Source of the DNA: Isoetes taiwanensis
Lineage: Eukaryota; Streptophyta; Lycopodiopsida; Isoetales; Isoetaceae
Direction of reading: 5' to 3'
Assembly: GCA_021234155.1 (NCBI GenBank)
Contig: JAJEKV010000023.1
Coordinates: 7,108,009 to 7,172,008, forward strand
DNA length: 64,000 nucleotides
In this document: one piece after another, positions 24,484 through 36,547 of the stretch
Position numbering within the stretch: position 1 is the first letter of the stretch
Layout: the number at the start of each line of letters is the position of its first letter
Program-made: the position numbers and the translations under genes
The notes under the pieces: generated by a model
Told to the model about the DNA's origin: nothing
Database searches by the model: none
The model's input: the letters and a program-made list of their open reading frames with translations, nothing else

Positions 24484-25561
24484 CTAAGAGCACCCGACAG
24501 GTTGGCATCGACCCATTTGGAGATGACTTGGCCGTCGAATTGCTCCATGAATTTCGGGTATTGTTTCTCTAGATCTTTCTTTAATACTCATGTTGCTTGC
24601 GTCTTCCACGGGCAAGTGCTTCCATTTGACCAAGTATTGGAGGAACTGCGACCTTCTTGTCTTCTTAAATGCCTTATCGAGAATTAGCTCTGGAATTATC
24701 TTGATTTGCTCCTCCGTCATCTCCAACAAAGTTAGAATCTCCTAGACCTCCTCCGGGGTTGGAGTGTGCCTCTTTAATAGGCTTATGTGGAAATCTTTGT
24801 GGACTTTGAGATGGGCCAGAAAATCGAGCTTGTAGGCTTGCTCTCCTACTCACTCTAAAATCTTGAAAGGTCACCTTGGAGCAAGCTTTTTACAATTGCC
24901 GATGCGAAGCTTCACTTGCTTGATCGTTACTTGAGCCAAACTTTATCTCCCACAACAAACTGTCGAGAAGTTTTATGTCTATCTGCTAGACTATTCTGAT
25001 GTGCCCTTGCTATTTGAAGATATTTTCACACTTCTACCACAAGTTGCTGCATATCTGCTGTCGTTGTTGAGAAACTTCCACCTTGGGCACTAGATTGTGC
25101 TACGTATCTGGGGTCAAGCATTGATAACTGTAACTGATCATGAAGGGAGACATCTTTTATGACTCTTGCTTCATATTATTATACGGAACTCGACTAGGTG
25201 GATGTAATTGGCCCATTTGGATTGCTTGTTCCAAACATAGTTTCTCAACATATCCTCCAATGTCTGTTGGTGCGCTCCATTTGCCCATCTGACCGTGGAC
25301 AAATAAGCAGAACTCCTCTACAACTTGGTGCAGATCGTGTTGAAGAAGTTTTGCTAAAAGGCGTGGAAGGCTTTGGATCTCTATATGTGATGATCGACCT
25401 GGGCATTCCATGCAACTTGAAAAAAAATCTCTTATGTAGACAACAAGGGCAGATCCAAAGTTGTGTCTATGGTGCAGCATGGCAAGAATGTGCCCTTTCG
25501 GTGACTTATCTACCACAACCATCAATGCATCAAAGCTCTTTCTTGTTCTTGGAAGGCCCAC
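24484..25561 (-). pseudogene. D1 integrase and chromodomain remnant
   Basis: MGLPRTRKSFDALMVVVDKS is the start of the integrase core, decaying soon after; HGQMGKWSAPTDI is a scrambled HPQTDGQTER region. LRIGNCKKLAPR-like text near 24890 and the chromodomain FLQYLVKWKHLPVEDA near 24600-24660 remain. Dead by many indels. Confidence 0.7.
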
Positions 25562-25575
25562 TATGAATTCCTTTG

Positions 25576-27690
25576 GAAATGCAGCAGCTCTGTTCCAGGA
25601 TACCAGCCTGATAGCCAGCCCTCAATTATCAAGAGAACACTATAACTGCTCAAAGACGGACTGACCCAAATCAGAACACAGGCCTGGTATTTCAAGACTG
25701 CACTTTGAAGGGAGTTCCAGAGCTTCAAAGCAGGATCCCAACGTATCTAGGCAGATCTTGTAAGGAAATTTGCCCTCAGTCCTTGGCAATCTTGAAAGGT
25801 TATTTGTGTGGAACATGGGACTCTAGCAGCTGCTTGAGCACCGGGGTTACCACAGGGATACTCTACATAGAACAAAGGAAAATACAAAGATGATGAATTT
25901 GTTCTACCTATGGGCCATCGATAATACTTCGTGGCACTAAAGAATGCCTAACTACGATATGAGTAGCTTCATTTCCCAATGAGCATCAAAGAAGATGTTG
26001 AGACTTTATTAATTTGGACAACAGATGGATCACTACTAGAGTTAAGTGAATTGGTTCTGTCCTAGAACAGCTTCCTCTATAGATCTCCAAACGCAAAGCT
26101 TCCATCTGAAAGTACATTTGATTATGCCTGGGACAAAGAAATGTAAATGAAGACAATCAAATTAGTTTCCATACCTTGGCCAATTCGCACGACCTTAGGG
26201 AGGCCAGTCATAAGTATCAGAAAATGTTCAAGTTCCAGAGATAGTATATATGCCAAGTATAAATGTACATAGCATGTAATTTATGAGTGAAATTGGCCAT
26301 GATCTACCTTTTCCCTCTGTTTTCAGCAAATGAAAGGCCACACATTTTAATATCACAACTGCTCGCACACTGTCAGATATCAAAATATGATGAATTACAA
26401 GGACCAAACCTGCTTCCAATAAGAATAAGTAAGATATCAAAATTTTACCTTGATGGATGAGAATCTTGTTCCACTCAGTCAACTTTTTACTTTGCATATA
26501 CAATTTAAGCACATTATTCACTCGTCTACAAAATCAATATTTTTAAGTTTATGGAAAACTTTAGAATATCTGTTGCCAAAACTCTGCAGAGGTTAATTCA
26601 CAAGAGGCATTACACAGAGGTGGGAAAAAGCATAGACGGTGCATTGAATTCCCTTTCATGAACGATAAAAAACAAATCTAGCACTTACTGAAATTTTTGA
26701 TTAGAAATGTCTATAATTTCATGATGGCAATGCACGATGTTAAAGATGAGGTTTCTAGCATTCTACCTTGCTCGAGGGTTTGCTAGGCAGGATGTGCAGG
26801 AGCAGCTTTGAAAGCAGCTTATCTCCTGAATAAATCATCTGGAAATAAAGAGGAAAGATTAACTTATACCGTGCTTATATGCCTGAACTGGTGTCGTGGC
26901 ACAATTTCTACCTCATTTGAAATAAGACCACGTGCAAACTAAGGCTTCTTGTTACGTATGTCATGAAAGCCATATTCGCAACTTGTGCATCCATGCCTGT
27001 ATGGTGGCAAAAATGGATTCAACATATCTTTCTTACATTCTTTGGACTGCAACTTTAGTGAGCAACATTCTCCAAACAAAGTGAATGCTGTAATGCCATA
27101 GTATATGAAGGGGTGATTCTCCTATCCATAAAAGGACATCAGTTACAATTGTTCTATTTTTATCTCTTGTGCATTAACAACCATCGACCTTGCATTTCCA
27201 ATTTCCTGTGTCTAGACTAATGCAAGAAGTAACGTAAATGTCTTGATTTTGATTTTGAGTAACTAGGGCAATAAATCTCCATGCTCTAATTTCTGCACCA
27301 CCACCTAATTCAAAAGATTTCTTTGCGCAGTCCAATGATGCACTCAAGTTCTGCAGATTGCAGCAGTCAAACAAGGTGAGGATCCTCTCATTCTAGAAGT
27401 GTTGCTTCCTGCAGTTCTTCTAATGCCTTTGATTCTAATATTGTTTCGCACTATTGGCTTTTTTGTTTAAAGCTAAAGCTTTTTTGTTTGCCAGCTTCCC
27501 ATGAACTGGGACCTTCATTGGTAAATAGCTTTGCCAGTTACCTTTAACTATTTGCTGCAAGATATCTTCAAAGCCAATTCATCCTTAGTTTCAAAACTGA
27601 AATACTGAACAAATTATCCCTTGCCATCTTAGCCTCCTGTTTTATTGCATTTGGCAATACATCTCCCTGTTATGGCTGCTCGTATCATTT
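25576..27690. other. Unrecognised sequence, no clear gene
   Basis: AT-rich, with no long frame or repeat that I can identify apart from the possible exon at 27174-27374. It could be old intron or decayed transposon. Confidence 0.4.
27174..27374 (-). pseudogene. Possible exon of an NPG1/TTC7-like TPR protein
   Basis: The minus-strand peptide FDCCNLQNLSASLDCAKKSF, then ELGGGAEIRAWRFIALV and LDTGNWKC, resembles the TPR region of plant NPG1/NPGR proteins (YPP1/TTC7 family, which anchor a phosphatidylinositol 4-kinase complex). There the pattern is A.KKA..L.GGS.I.GWRLLAL followed by ALD.TGKW. The usual SAQ..F.DAE segment is changed, and no clear splice sites or neighbouring exons are seen, so a pseudo-exon is likely. 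The match is from memory of the family and needs a search. Confidence 0.3.
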
Positions 27691-27698
27691 TAATTGTT

Positions 27699-28200
27699 GC
27701 CCCCAACACATAACAACCATTAACAACCAACACATAACTACTATTGACATTAATTAACACAACCATTGGGTCCAACACATTTAAATTAAAATCCCCCTTA
27801 AACCCCCTTTGGTTTGGGTGCATATTCACACGGGGGGTGACGTAGGGCAGCGAGAGCCCTCATAATTGTATTTTGCACGTACAAAATAACACCATATAGT
27901 ATTCCGCTTGAAATCTTATAGTATTTTGCGAATCTTGTTATACAGTATAGCAAATTTTGTACTTGCATACCCCACAAACGAGGAACTTTACGTACGGTGT
28001 AGATTAAGGAATAAGGGGTGAATATGCCTATCCAACAGCTCTCGTTGCCTGGAGTCACCCCCGTGTGAATATGCACCCAAACCAAAGGGGGTTTAAGGGG
28101 GATTTTAATTTAAATGTGTTGGACCCAATGGTTGTGTTAATTAATGTCAATAGTAGTTATGTGTTGGTTGTTAATGTCAATGGTTGTTATGTGTTGGGGG
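27699..28200. mobile_element. Foldback element with ~150-bp inverted arms
   Basis: The left arm (27699-27850) and right arm (28045-28200) are near-perfect inverted copies, starting CCCCCAACACATAACAACC at the left outer edge and ending GGTTGTTATGTGTTGGGGG at the right. The right arm has an extra TTAATGTCAATGGTTG unit. About 190 bases of unique sequence lie between. No transposase, so it is non-autonomous (foldback or MITE-like). Flanking AT-rich bases give no certain target duplication. Confidence 0.75.
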
Positions 28201-28237
28201 ATTTAATTTTTATATGTCGGATGTTAATGGTTTGTGT

Positions 28238-28295
28238 TGCAAAAAAAATTTTTTGGCCCCTTCGGGGCTTTAGGGACGTCCCCGCCCCCGGTGTG
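28238..28295. other. GC-rich palindromes after the foldback
   Basis: GCCCC-TTC-GGGGC and the palindrome GGGACGTCCC lie 10 bases apart, after a run of A and T (AAAAAAAATTTTTT). A local strong structure of unknown role. Confidence 0.5.
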
Positions 28296-28379
28296 ACAAA
28301 ATATTTAGAATTCAAACCAGAAAAAAAACTAGAATCCATTTGAGGCTTTCATCACCTGTAGCTTTTGAATTTCATCACA

Positions 28380-31300
28380 ATAAAACAAATAGAACATGAG
28401 TAAAAGTTACCATAAAGATAGAGCGGATTGATCCCATTATTCTGAAAGTCATAAAGTTTGCAACACCCATACACAAACATCTTTTAACTGGAATTTAACA
28501 ACAGTATCTTTCAACTGGAATTTAACAGCAGCCTTTGGCCTCCATGGATTCTTGTGGTGAGAAACCAAAGTGGGAAACTTTTCTGCTTGTTAGCACAAGG
28601 ATCTAGAAGCCTTGGAATTTGCTTAATAACTGCCTCAAAATCTAAAAATACATGGTAATTTTTTGCAACCTTCATTCGGAATGAGCCATAAAACAATATC
28701 CAATAGCGCAATCCTGTATTAATCAGCTGGTAGGATGTGAAAGCCTACCAAACCCGGCCGAAAAATTATTGTTTTAGCATAGATAACTTAACCAAACATA
28801 TACATATCATACACTATCAAAAAGATCTCGGAGAGAGCTTTCCAACGCAATAAAAATCATCTCAAACAGAGCTCTGGATCAAAAGTTATGATAAGAAATG
28901 TGTTGCCGGCGGGGAAACTGCACTACATGCGCCCTTCAAGCCCTTCATGTGCCCATTATGCACCACACACACAAATTGAGGGCTTTTGTTGTGAGCCATT
29001 GGTTGTTGACCATTATGCACCACACACACAAAAAGAGGGCTTTTGTTGTGAGCCATTGATTGTTGACCATTATGCACCGCACGCACAAAAAAAAGGCTTT
29101 TGTTGTGAGCCATTGGTTGTTGACCATTGGAAAAAAAAGGCTAAAATCAATGGCTCAGAAATGGTGCACTCTAGATGTACGCATTAGTACATCCATTTGA
29201 ATACATCAGGAAATCATAGGAAAACCTTAGTGAAAAGCGTATAAAAACACAAAGAAAACCCCCTGTTATTATGCTACATATTTCTTGTTTTAGGTCCAAT
29301 CTATACTCTAGGGTCCTCCTTTTCTTGCTTATTACCTCTTGAAATAGTCCCACCTTTGAATTGATGCCATCTAAGAAGTTGGCCGGACTTGTTAGTCTGC
29401 TTCTTTTCATTGGGTCGGATTATTCCTTATATTATGGAGGTACTCGTCATATATATGGTGGACGGTTATCCTATTATTGAATCCTGCTTAGCGAGGTGCT
29501 CAAGCTCATGAAGAGGTTCCAATATATTGGATATCTGGCAGCAATGTATATAGTTTTAATACTCCCTACGTTTTTCTTCCAATCCTTGAAGCTTTGCTCA
29601 ATTCTTAGGTCCATCCTTTCTAAAAGAAATGACAAAATCTACTCGAAATTTTATCCCAATCCCATCATGGATGTCGTCACCCATAATTCTAAGAGTTTGA
29701 ACTATCTGATAGGTCCTCTAGCTTGCTAAAAGCTAGTGTAGTCGTTAGTCATTGGGTTAGCAAGGCGATGGTCCACAATTTTGTTGAAAAATCTGATCTC
29801 CTTGGAGTCGTTATATAATCATTCATGTGTCCTGCTTTCTTTTGTCGAACATATTCTGACTCTGCTCGTCCTTAATGTTGATGTTGACTACCTTCAATAA
29901 AGTTATTCATATTAGTGGATTTGATGATGTAGTGGGCAACATAAGGTCTCGATGTCACATCTCCAAAGGCTTGAAGGTAATGTTCTCCACTCTGTAGAAT
30001 CTTTCATGTCGACTCATTTGCCTTGGAGGTTACAAGATTTGAGGATGATTCTTCTAACTCCTGAATTGATTTTGTTGTGTTGACCTTGTCGATTCAATTC
30101 TTCGTCTTGGCGGTCACATGCTGCTATTATAAGGCTGATGACAATATTGAGTGCTTTACCACTTCTAACTGTGCAACTTCTCTTCCTGAGAAAAGTCTAT
30201 TTGCATCCATGTGCAGGGACTATAATCCACTGATCAGTTAGTAATGCTGGTATTTGGTCCCCCATGGTGCCTCTTTTTGTTGGTGTTTAACATCCAATCT
30301 CTAAGGTGGAAGATCGTCATAATCTTGAGATGGTGCTATCGAGGCTGATATAGCTGCTCTGAAATATCGAGGTTGACGAGGAAGAAGTTGGCTGTGGTCT
30401 GGCTGTATTCCTATTCCTGAACAGCCCGTCTTTGCTGGCTTGTAATTCCTCCTAATTAGTCAAAGCATCTTTGCTTGAAGTCTAAGTCTGATATTACTAT
30501 GGGCCTGTATATCTGAGATAGTTGCCCTTCCTAAGAAATATGACCGTCTCCTCGTTTGGAAACTCTTGATGTCACAAGTCGATGAAGTCATCTATTTGTT
30601 GGTGGCGTAGTTGTGACATTAATTGTCGATGTGGGGCCCTTTCTCGAGACAATATGGTATTTGAAGAATATCCTTGATTAGGAGATGTTCGTCCCTTAAT
30701 GTGATTCATGGTATAAGTGCCATGATGCCCATTGACTATTGCATAGCCCTTCTTGGCAACTCATGTGTCTATCCTTGATGTCCCAATAATCTTTTCCGTA
30801 GGTTCCTCTCTATTATTGTGTCAGAGCTTCCCTGTGCACCATCTTGACCTTTGCTTTGCTGAACTTTCCTCCGTATGGTTCCCCTCTGCTTTCATGTTGT
30901 CGAGTGGCTCCGTGTTGCGAGCTCGAGGATCTGCAATGAAGGTTCCCCTGACCTATTTGACTGCCCTAAAGTGCACAAGCCGGCTAATACTACCACAACA
31001 ATAATTATTTATTTCTACTTACTCTATAATCTCTATATTTATTCTATATTTTTATGCCTCTATCTACTCTAACTACAAATGACCCCCTTGGCATTTGGCA
31101 TCTTACTAGGCACCGAGAAGGGTACTTATTTATTGTCATGGGGTGGTATAAGGAGACTTATTTTACGGGTGTACTTGGTGTGTTGGACTAAATTACCTAG
31201 GTAGAATGAATTCCTAGATAATTATCTATGATACAAAGGCACGGCGGGACACATTTGATGGTGATGCATCTATAACGTGTGTTGGTGTGTCATACCAACG

Positions 31301-31530
31301 CGTGACAACAATTTCTAAGCCCTTGGCAACTAGCTGGATTGCTATGAAAAAAGTTTGATTATACTACCTATGTGTAGACAAGAAGACATTAGCAAGATAA
31401 GAACGACAACTAAGCTAAGATGAATGCAGATGCTGTCTCTATCTAGCTTAATGGTCTTGGTAAGGGTCTTGGCCATTAATATTATCCAATCAATATGATT
31501 AAAGCTTAAATGTAATTAAGAATTATAATT
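28380..31530. other. Unrecognised sequence with no supported gene
   Basis: Only short frames. Parts near 29800-30900 have even base composition and could be a very old retroelement read on the minus strand, but no motif supports this. The minisatellite at 28954-29124 is inside. Confidence 0.4.
28954..29124. repeat. 57-bp minisatellite, three units
   Basis: Units start with CATTATGCACC at 28954, 29011 and 29068, with a partial fourth at 29125. The unit is a multiple of three, so frames stay open on both strands; I do not take that as evidence of a gene. Confidence 0.9.
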
Positions 31531-31539
31531 TAGACATAA

Positions 31540-31804
31540 ATGATGCTCGCCCTCAATGGTCTTTGACTAGCTTGCTCATTGTATAGAATGATAAGGTTGT
31601 TAAGGGATTGATTGAGGCAGTCTGAGGAACTCGTAAGATTGTTGTCTAGGCTAGTTTGATCCCGTCCCCCTCTTTCCAATTTTGAAATGAACTCTTGTAT
31701 TTTTGTGAAAACAACATGACTATAAAGAAAGAAAGCACTAGCTATAAGCATAAATGCTAACATGTAAATGTCAAATTTTAATGTAAAAAATGTTTTGACA
31801 CTTT
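31540..31804 (-). mobile_element. Family A copy 3, left piece
   Basis: This includes CACTAGCTATAAGCATAAAT and ends GTTTTGACACTTT where the DNA transposon begins. It continues at 52458 after the insertion, as the uninterrupted copy near 57905-58020 shows. Confidence 0.75.
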
Positions 31805-32165
31805 GGGTACCTTCGCACCCGCCATTAAGTTGGGATTAAGTTAATTTTTTTAACCGCCCAATTAAACTTAAAAGAGACTCTTACGTTCACACCAAGACTA
31901 AGTTAACTTTCCGTTAAGACTAACAAAACTAGTTAAATCCTTTCGCACAAAAACAAATTAGTTTATTTTTATTTTTATTTTTTTAATTAACAGCAAAATA
32001 AAAGTGTGTTCGCACACGTCTTGGTTAAGTTAGCGCTAACTTAATGCTAACGAAAATTGCTTCACATAGATGCCTGTTAAGTTAGTCTAATATGCTAACA
32101 GCAATGCCTTCACATATTCGTCCGTTAAGTTTTTTTTTTTTTTTTTTTTTTTTAACTTAATGCAC
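31805..32165. repeat. T1 left subterminal repeats
   Basis: The motif TTCGCAC/TTCACA followed by GTTAAGTTA and its reverse TTAACTTAA recurs at least six times (31811, 31885, 31941, 32008, 32060, 32110 areas). Clustered subterminal motifs are typical transposase-binding sites. The right end has the related TTAACTTAG and CCTAACTTAACG. A run of about 23 T lies at 32129-32152. Confidence 0.65.
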
Positions 32166-32317
32166 CTCTGCCAACAAATTTGCTAGTTCATTCCTTACTC
32201 GGATAAAACCTAGGACCAATAGATGCCTATTCTGACCAAAGTTTTTCGTTGTATTTAAAATGCATTTTTTTTTTCAAACACATTCAACATTTAAATAGAA
32301 ATTATACAAGAAACCAA

Positions 32318-32480
32318 CACTACAACAGAATAGGGGGTTTTTCGTCGAATATAGCGTCAAATAAAGTGACACTATGCGTATTCTCAAAATCCCACTTACT
32401 ATCACAAAGTTGACGCTAAAAGGGCCATACTTTGGTGTCGCATGGGCGTCAATGTTTTTGTCAAGTATTGCGTCACATTT
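32318..32480 (+). mobile_element. CACTA-type terminus (solo end)
   Basis: CACTACAACAGAATAGGGGG at 32318 has the classic CACTA start, followed by repeated GCGTCA/TGACGC motifs (near 32352, 32412, 32448, 32470) like the subterminal repeats of CACTA elements. I could not find a matching opposite end, so this is a fragment or a chance match. Confidence 0.45.
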
Positions 32481-33927
32481 AAATAATGCAAAAATGACAT
32501 AATAAGAACATTTGTGGCAATTGCATGACATGGTTTGTGTCAGGCTTATAACCAAGTTATTCAATAAATGCATCACATTTTGTATCATATTAGTCTTGAC
32601 TATGCGACTAAATTCTTACACTAATTTGGCATCCTCATCTTTTATAGGCTGACATGCGTTGTATCACACAAGAACTGGCGCCATACTCACCTGGGCCAAT
32701 TATAAAGAAAATAGCATTGCGTCTGCATCAGGTCTTGAAAGAACTTTCTAGACAAGACAATATCACCAGCATCGACTCTCTATAGATTAGCACTAGTTAT
32801 TCGTTTGGCGAACAGAATGGACAGGCACGTTTGAAACATAGGTTAGAACCCATTCTTTTGATTAAAGAACCCACAAATGCAGATAAAATAACCCATAACT
32901 TTTGATTATCACATTACACTTATCATGGCTTTAGAATCAAATTACATCTCATGATGCAGAGCAAAGCTTGCAGACAGTCAGATTACTTCTCTTTCATGTC
33001 CATTGTCAAAAATGTGTGAATCAGCCTAAATCAAAGGTATCCCATACTGATTACATTTTCAAATGCATAAAGGAAACGAAACAGACAGACCATGTTTACC
33101 ATCAGTATAACAGTAGCAAAACAGGGAAACAAGATCGATGTAAATCGAGATAGAAGAAAAAGAAGGGAATGTTGCTTCACAGATCCCTTGCCATTGATAT
33201 GTCTGCACAGCCTGCCAAAACCAAGCCACTGTCGCCGCCCTTAACCACTGGCCCTTGCAGGTTATTTGGATCTAGCCACTACTCACCGTCCTATCACAAC
33301 AAGGTTATTTTCTATAACTCCTCGAATATTCCTTTCTTGGAGAATGTTTGGATGATTACGGGCATAATATCCCGAATACACCATAATCGCCAAGAGATGC
33401 TTTTGCATGCCTCTGTTCATGTGTTCTTCCCAATGGCAGCAGAGGTTTTTGGTTGGGGCCTGCAGCAGCGGTTTTTGGTTGGGGTTTGACTACCTCAAAA
33501 AAATTTTGTATTAAAATGGGTCATGATGTAGAATAAAACAGTTGATCAGAACCTCTGTTTTCGTGATTGGGCAAATCACAGGAGCTTAATAAGGCTTAAA
33601 TCATGTGTTTTAATTGCTGGGAGTTTCAGATATGTGTAGTGGTGAGATTTCGAACTAGCCCATTTGCAACCTCGGCAATAAATTGGTAGGAATTTCCCTG
33701 TTATATTGAAGCTATGAAAGAGATCCTGCCTGCTTGCCTTACCTGTAAGTAGGAGCAAAGCTGAGAGATCTTAAAATAGGGATGCTTTGTAAAAGGTCTT
33801 CCTTATCTCCCTGTAACCAAACTGGGATGAAAAAGCCTGAATCTATCTACTAATATCGCAGCTTGAGATCTACTTCGGCGAAAAAAACCTGAGTTCGCCC
33901 AACCTGCTCGGGCCTGTGGTTAAGGGA

Positions 33928-34024
33928 GGTTAAACCTCCTCTCTCGGGGATCATGGGAAATAACCCTCTCGGCCTTCGGCCTCGAGGGTTATTTCCCATA
34001 ATCCCCTCAAGAGGAGGGTTAACC
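33928..34024. other. 97-base near-perfect palindrome
   Basis: Arms of about 45 bases run from GGTTAAACCTCC at the left to GGAGGGTTAACC at the right. The centre is GGCC-TTC-GGCC (33971-33981) and the long middle stem includes ATGGGAAATAACCCTC. A few unpaired bases only. It lies about 140 bases from the LTR element. Confidence 0.8.
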
Positions 34025-34161
34025 TACTCATCGCGCCCCATACCTAAAAGAATAAAAAAAGAAAACAGGGAAGGCGGGAAAGAAAAGGGCATTATATTTC
34101 ACAAAAGGGCAAAATATAAGGTTCTTCGCATATGGTTCATGCCTCTTAAGGGTAAGACAAA

Positions 34162-34166
34162 GGAGA
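34162..34166. other. D2 target-site duplication, left
   Basis: GGAGA directly before TGTGACG; the same five bases follow the right LTR at 47096-47100. Confidence 0.85.
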
Positions 34167-35783
34167 TGTGACGCTCCCCGTACAATATACGGTAACCACC
34201 GTACACTCCACGGAAAATCCCCCAACCAGTGTCGTCTACTGGATGGGCCCTCCATCTATCCCGTTCTAGGGATGGCTAGAATGGTAAGGGACACGGAGGT
34301 GTCTCGTAAATCCGTCCCCTATGGACTCCTAATAACAGCGGAAGCATATAACTAATGTCAGTACTAGCAACTAACAACAACAATAATAAGTCTACCTCGA
34401 AGGGTAGCTCAATCCATCCATCCATAAAATCGTCAGAAGGATCAATACACCATAAAACAATAAAGCTTCTACCCAAGCTCTGACTCGTGGGGAAAAGTAC
34501 ACTGACGGCTAGGTCTCAAGATAGATACAGACGGAAGTGTAAACAATGGCGTGGCTGGCTATAAGACAATGGCTAAGGGTTGACCACTCCATCCGCCCCT
34601 CCTGTGCATACTTTGCAGATGGGCTAAAACGAGATATAGCGTGACTGTAGCCGCCGGATACGCAATCTCTTGGATTCACCCTAAGAGACTACTCCAGGTT
34701 TCATCTCCCTGGTCCGATGAGGCAAGGTCGGGTTACATCTCCCCTTCCCGGAAATCAGTGATTCGATGGGCGACTAGAGGATCGTGGCGACACACGTCCG
34801 TTCACGTCTTTAACCCCCCCAAAACAAGAACCAGGCTGGCACCTGCAGCTCTTCAGGATCAGGGCGGCACCATTGATCCAGGGGGTGACGAACCCATGCC
34901 CGGCCCACACGAAGTGACCGACCATAGGCCTAGTGCGCCCCAAGTCCCCAGTAGCCGCGCTCAGCAGGGACTATTCCTCCATCTTGTCATTGATCCCGTT
35001 ATATGGTGCTCAGTCATCCCATAACTCCCTTAGTCCGGTGGGCTCTATGCACAGGCCGCATATAATAGGTATTATGGGTCTATCTAGAAGCATCATACAT
35101 AAGGCTGCTAGGTCTCTACCCCCCTTCCCAATACATGAGGAGCATAACAAGAGATCAACCATATCATATCCATAACATATGAACAATAAGAATAAGATCT
35201 AACCTAATCACATGAATCTAACTAGGGAGTTAGGGTTCATTGATTCGGTTCATTAGTTGAAATAGTGATTCTAGGAAGGCTCTACTAGAATACATGACTC
35301 TACGACATCTCTATAGCTGAAACTGCTTCAAAATACCTGCTCCTGACGCGTTTCCTCCTGATCCTGGGGTCCCCATCGATTCTTCGATGTTTGAGATTAC
35401 TGCTACTGAATCCAACACGTCCACACTACTTGGGTCGCTAAACCGTGCTATGTTGCAGCTTCTGGATCTTGATTCTGAACTCCGGTTGTGACAATAGCCT
35501 CAAGAGTGGGAGGAGCAAAAGTGTCTTCTGAGTTAGGGTTAGGTATTCATAGGCAAGTTAGGGTTAGGGTTGACACCTTGTCCAATGGGATGCGAACACG
35601 TGGCCAGTTACCCCAATCAGGTAGTGCCACGTGGATATATCCTTTCCTAAGGTTAATCAAGTTACATTTTAATGTGACTTGAACTTACGTAATTGTCATA
35701 CAAATCTAAGTCATACTGGATTTGTATGGTGACGTGGCCCAAAATATACGTATACATACCGTATATTTTAGAGGAACGTCACA
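34167..35783 (-). repeat. D2 3' LTR
   Basis: It starts TGTGACGCTCC and ends GGAACGTCACA, an 11-base terminal inverted repeat with one mismatch. It contains the small hairpin CCGTA-CAATA-TACGG near its left end and short TTAGGG runs near 35535-35575. It differs most from the other LTR at 34610-34960. Confidence 0.95.
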
Positions 35784-35797
35784 TTCTCCCCCCCTTA
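35784..35797 (-). promoter_or_regulatory. D2 polypurine tract
   Basis: On the minus strand AAGGGGGGGGAGAA lies immediately before the 3' LTR. This is the plus-strand DNA primer site for RNase H-resistant RNA. Confidence 0.85.
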
Positions 35798-36179
35798 GAA
35801 TAATGTTGTCCGCAGCATTAAGTAATATATAACTTATATAATATTGCATAACTTATATAATATTGCATTTGTATATATATAAAAAGAAACGATAACTTCT
35901 GATATATATGTTTCTACAACAGCTTGGAAGAATATCCTTGCAAGCTTATACATAAGTATTTTCAAGTTTATTTATAACAAAACATTATGAATTGGACACA
36001 TCAATTCATAATTTAAGTTTAGGAGTTTAAGCTATCTACAAAATTCTTAACTCCTAACTTCTCGTAATGTGCTCCCTCGTATTTGCTTGAATTCACTTCC
36101 CTGCAATGAGTAGCACATTACGTTAGTTTAATTATAAATTGTGGTTTTAAGGGGACCACCCCCCTAATTACTCACTATA

Positions 36180-36475
36180 CTTTTTTTCTAACTGCATACG
36201 ATCATGGCCATACGGTTTAAGCTAAGAATCATTTAAGATGATTCTATCATTGCCCATGATGGTAGCTACCTTGTGCATGATCTCCCCCCGTTGATCCTGC
36301 ACCCCACTGTGCTTCATGGTTTCCTGGTTTAAGCTTAGGAACATGCAATTGTATCCTTCATTGCCCATGATCACTTTTATTTTACATGACCCCCCTATGG
36401 TCATGTACACTTGCAGTGCGTAATGGCATAGAGAACGTCTTATGGATGATCTCATCATCGCCAACACTCTCTTCT
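36180..36475 (-). repeat. D2 3' non-coding tandem repeats
   Basis: About three diverged ~95-base units with TATCATTGCCCATGAT, CATGACC...GGTCATG and TGGCATAGAGAAC. Same family as in D1, so kept in the 3' untranslated part of this lineage. Confidence 0.6.
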
Positions 36476-36547
36476 AGACTTATCTAAAACACGATAATCT
36501 ATACTTTGTAATTATCATAGCTAACTACAAAGTATTCACTCACTTAT

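Larger units (their letters stand above)
23680..25575 (-). mobile_element. Chromovirus D1, decayed 3' half
   Basis: The same family as the complete element D2. Minus-strand order: integrase core (25157-25561), spacer, chromodomain end (24484-24729) and a 3' non-coding region with tandem repeats. No LTR is recognisable at either side. LLEMTEE, LDKAFKKTRRS and FLQYLVKWKHLPVEDA closely match D2 at 36700-36800. Confidence 0.8.
32166..34161. other. T1 internal sequence, left part
   Basis: No gene recognised. It contains a CACTA-type end at 32318 and a long hairpin at 33928-34024. The 106-codon frame at 33169-33489 has no recognisable motif and I do not call it. Confidence 0.4.

Noticed and set aside
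28888-29187. Repeat-protein or CRISPR reading of the 57-bp repeats
   Set aside because: Units are directly adjacent without spacers, and openness on both strands follows from a unit length divisible by three.
29496-29729. Plus-strand 77-codon frame as membrane protein
   Set aside because: Isolated, no start context or homology; hydrophobicity follows from T-rich DNA.
35530-35575. Telomere-like TTAGGG runs in the D2 LTRs
   Set aside because: Only a few units inside both LTRs, so part of the element and not a chromosome end.
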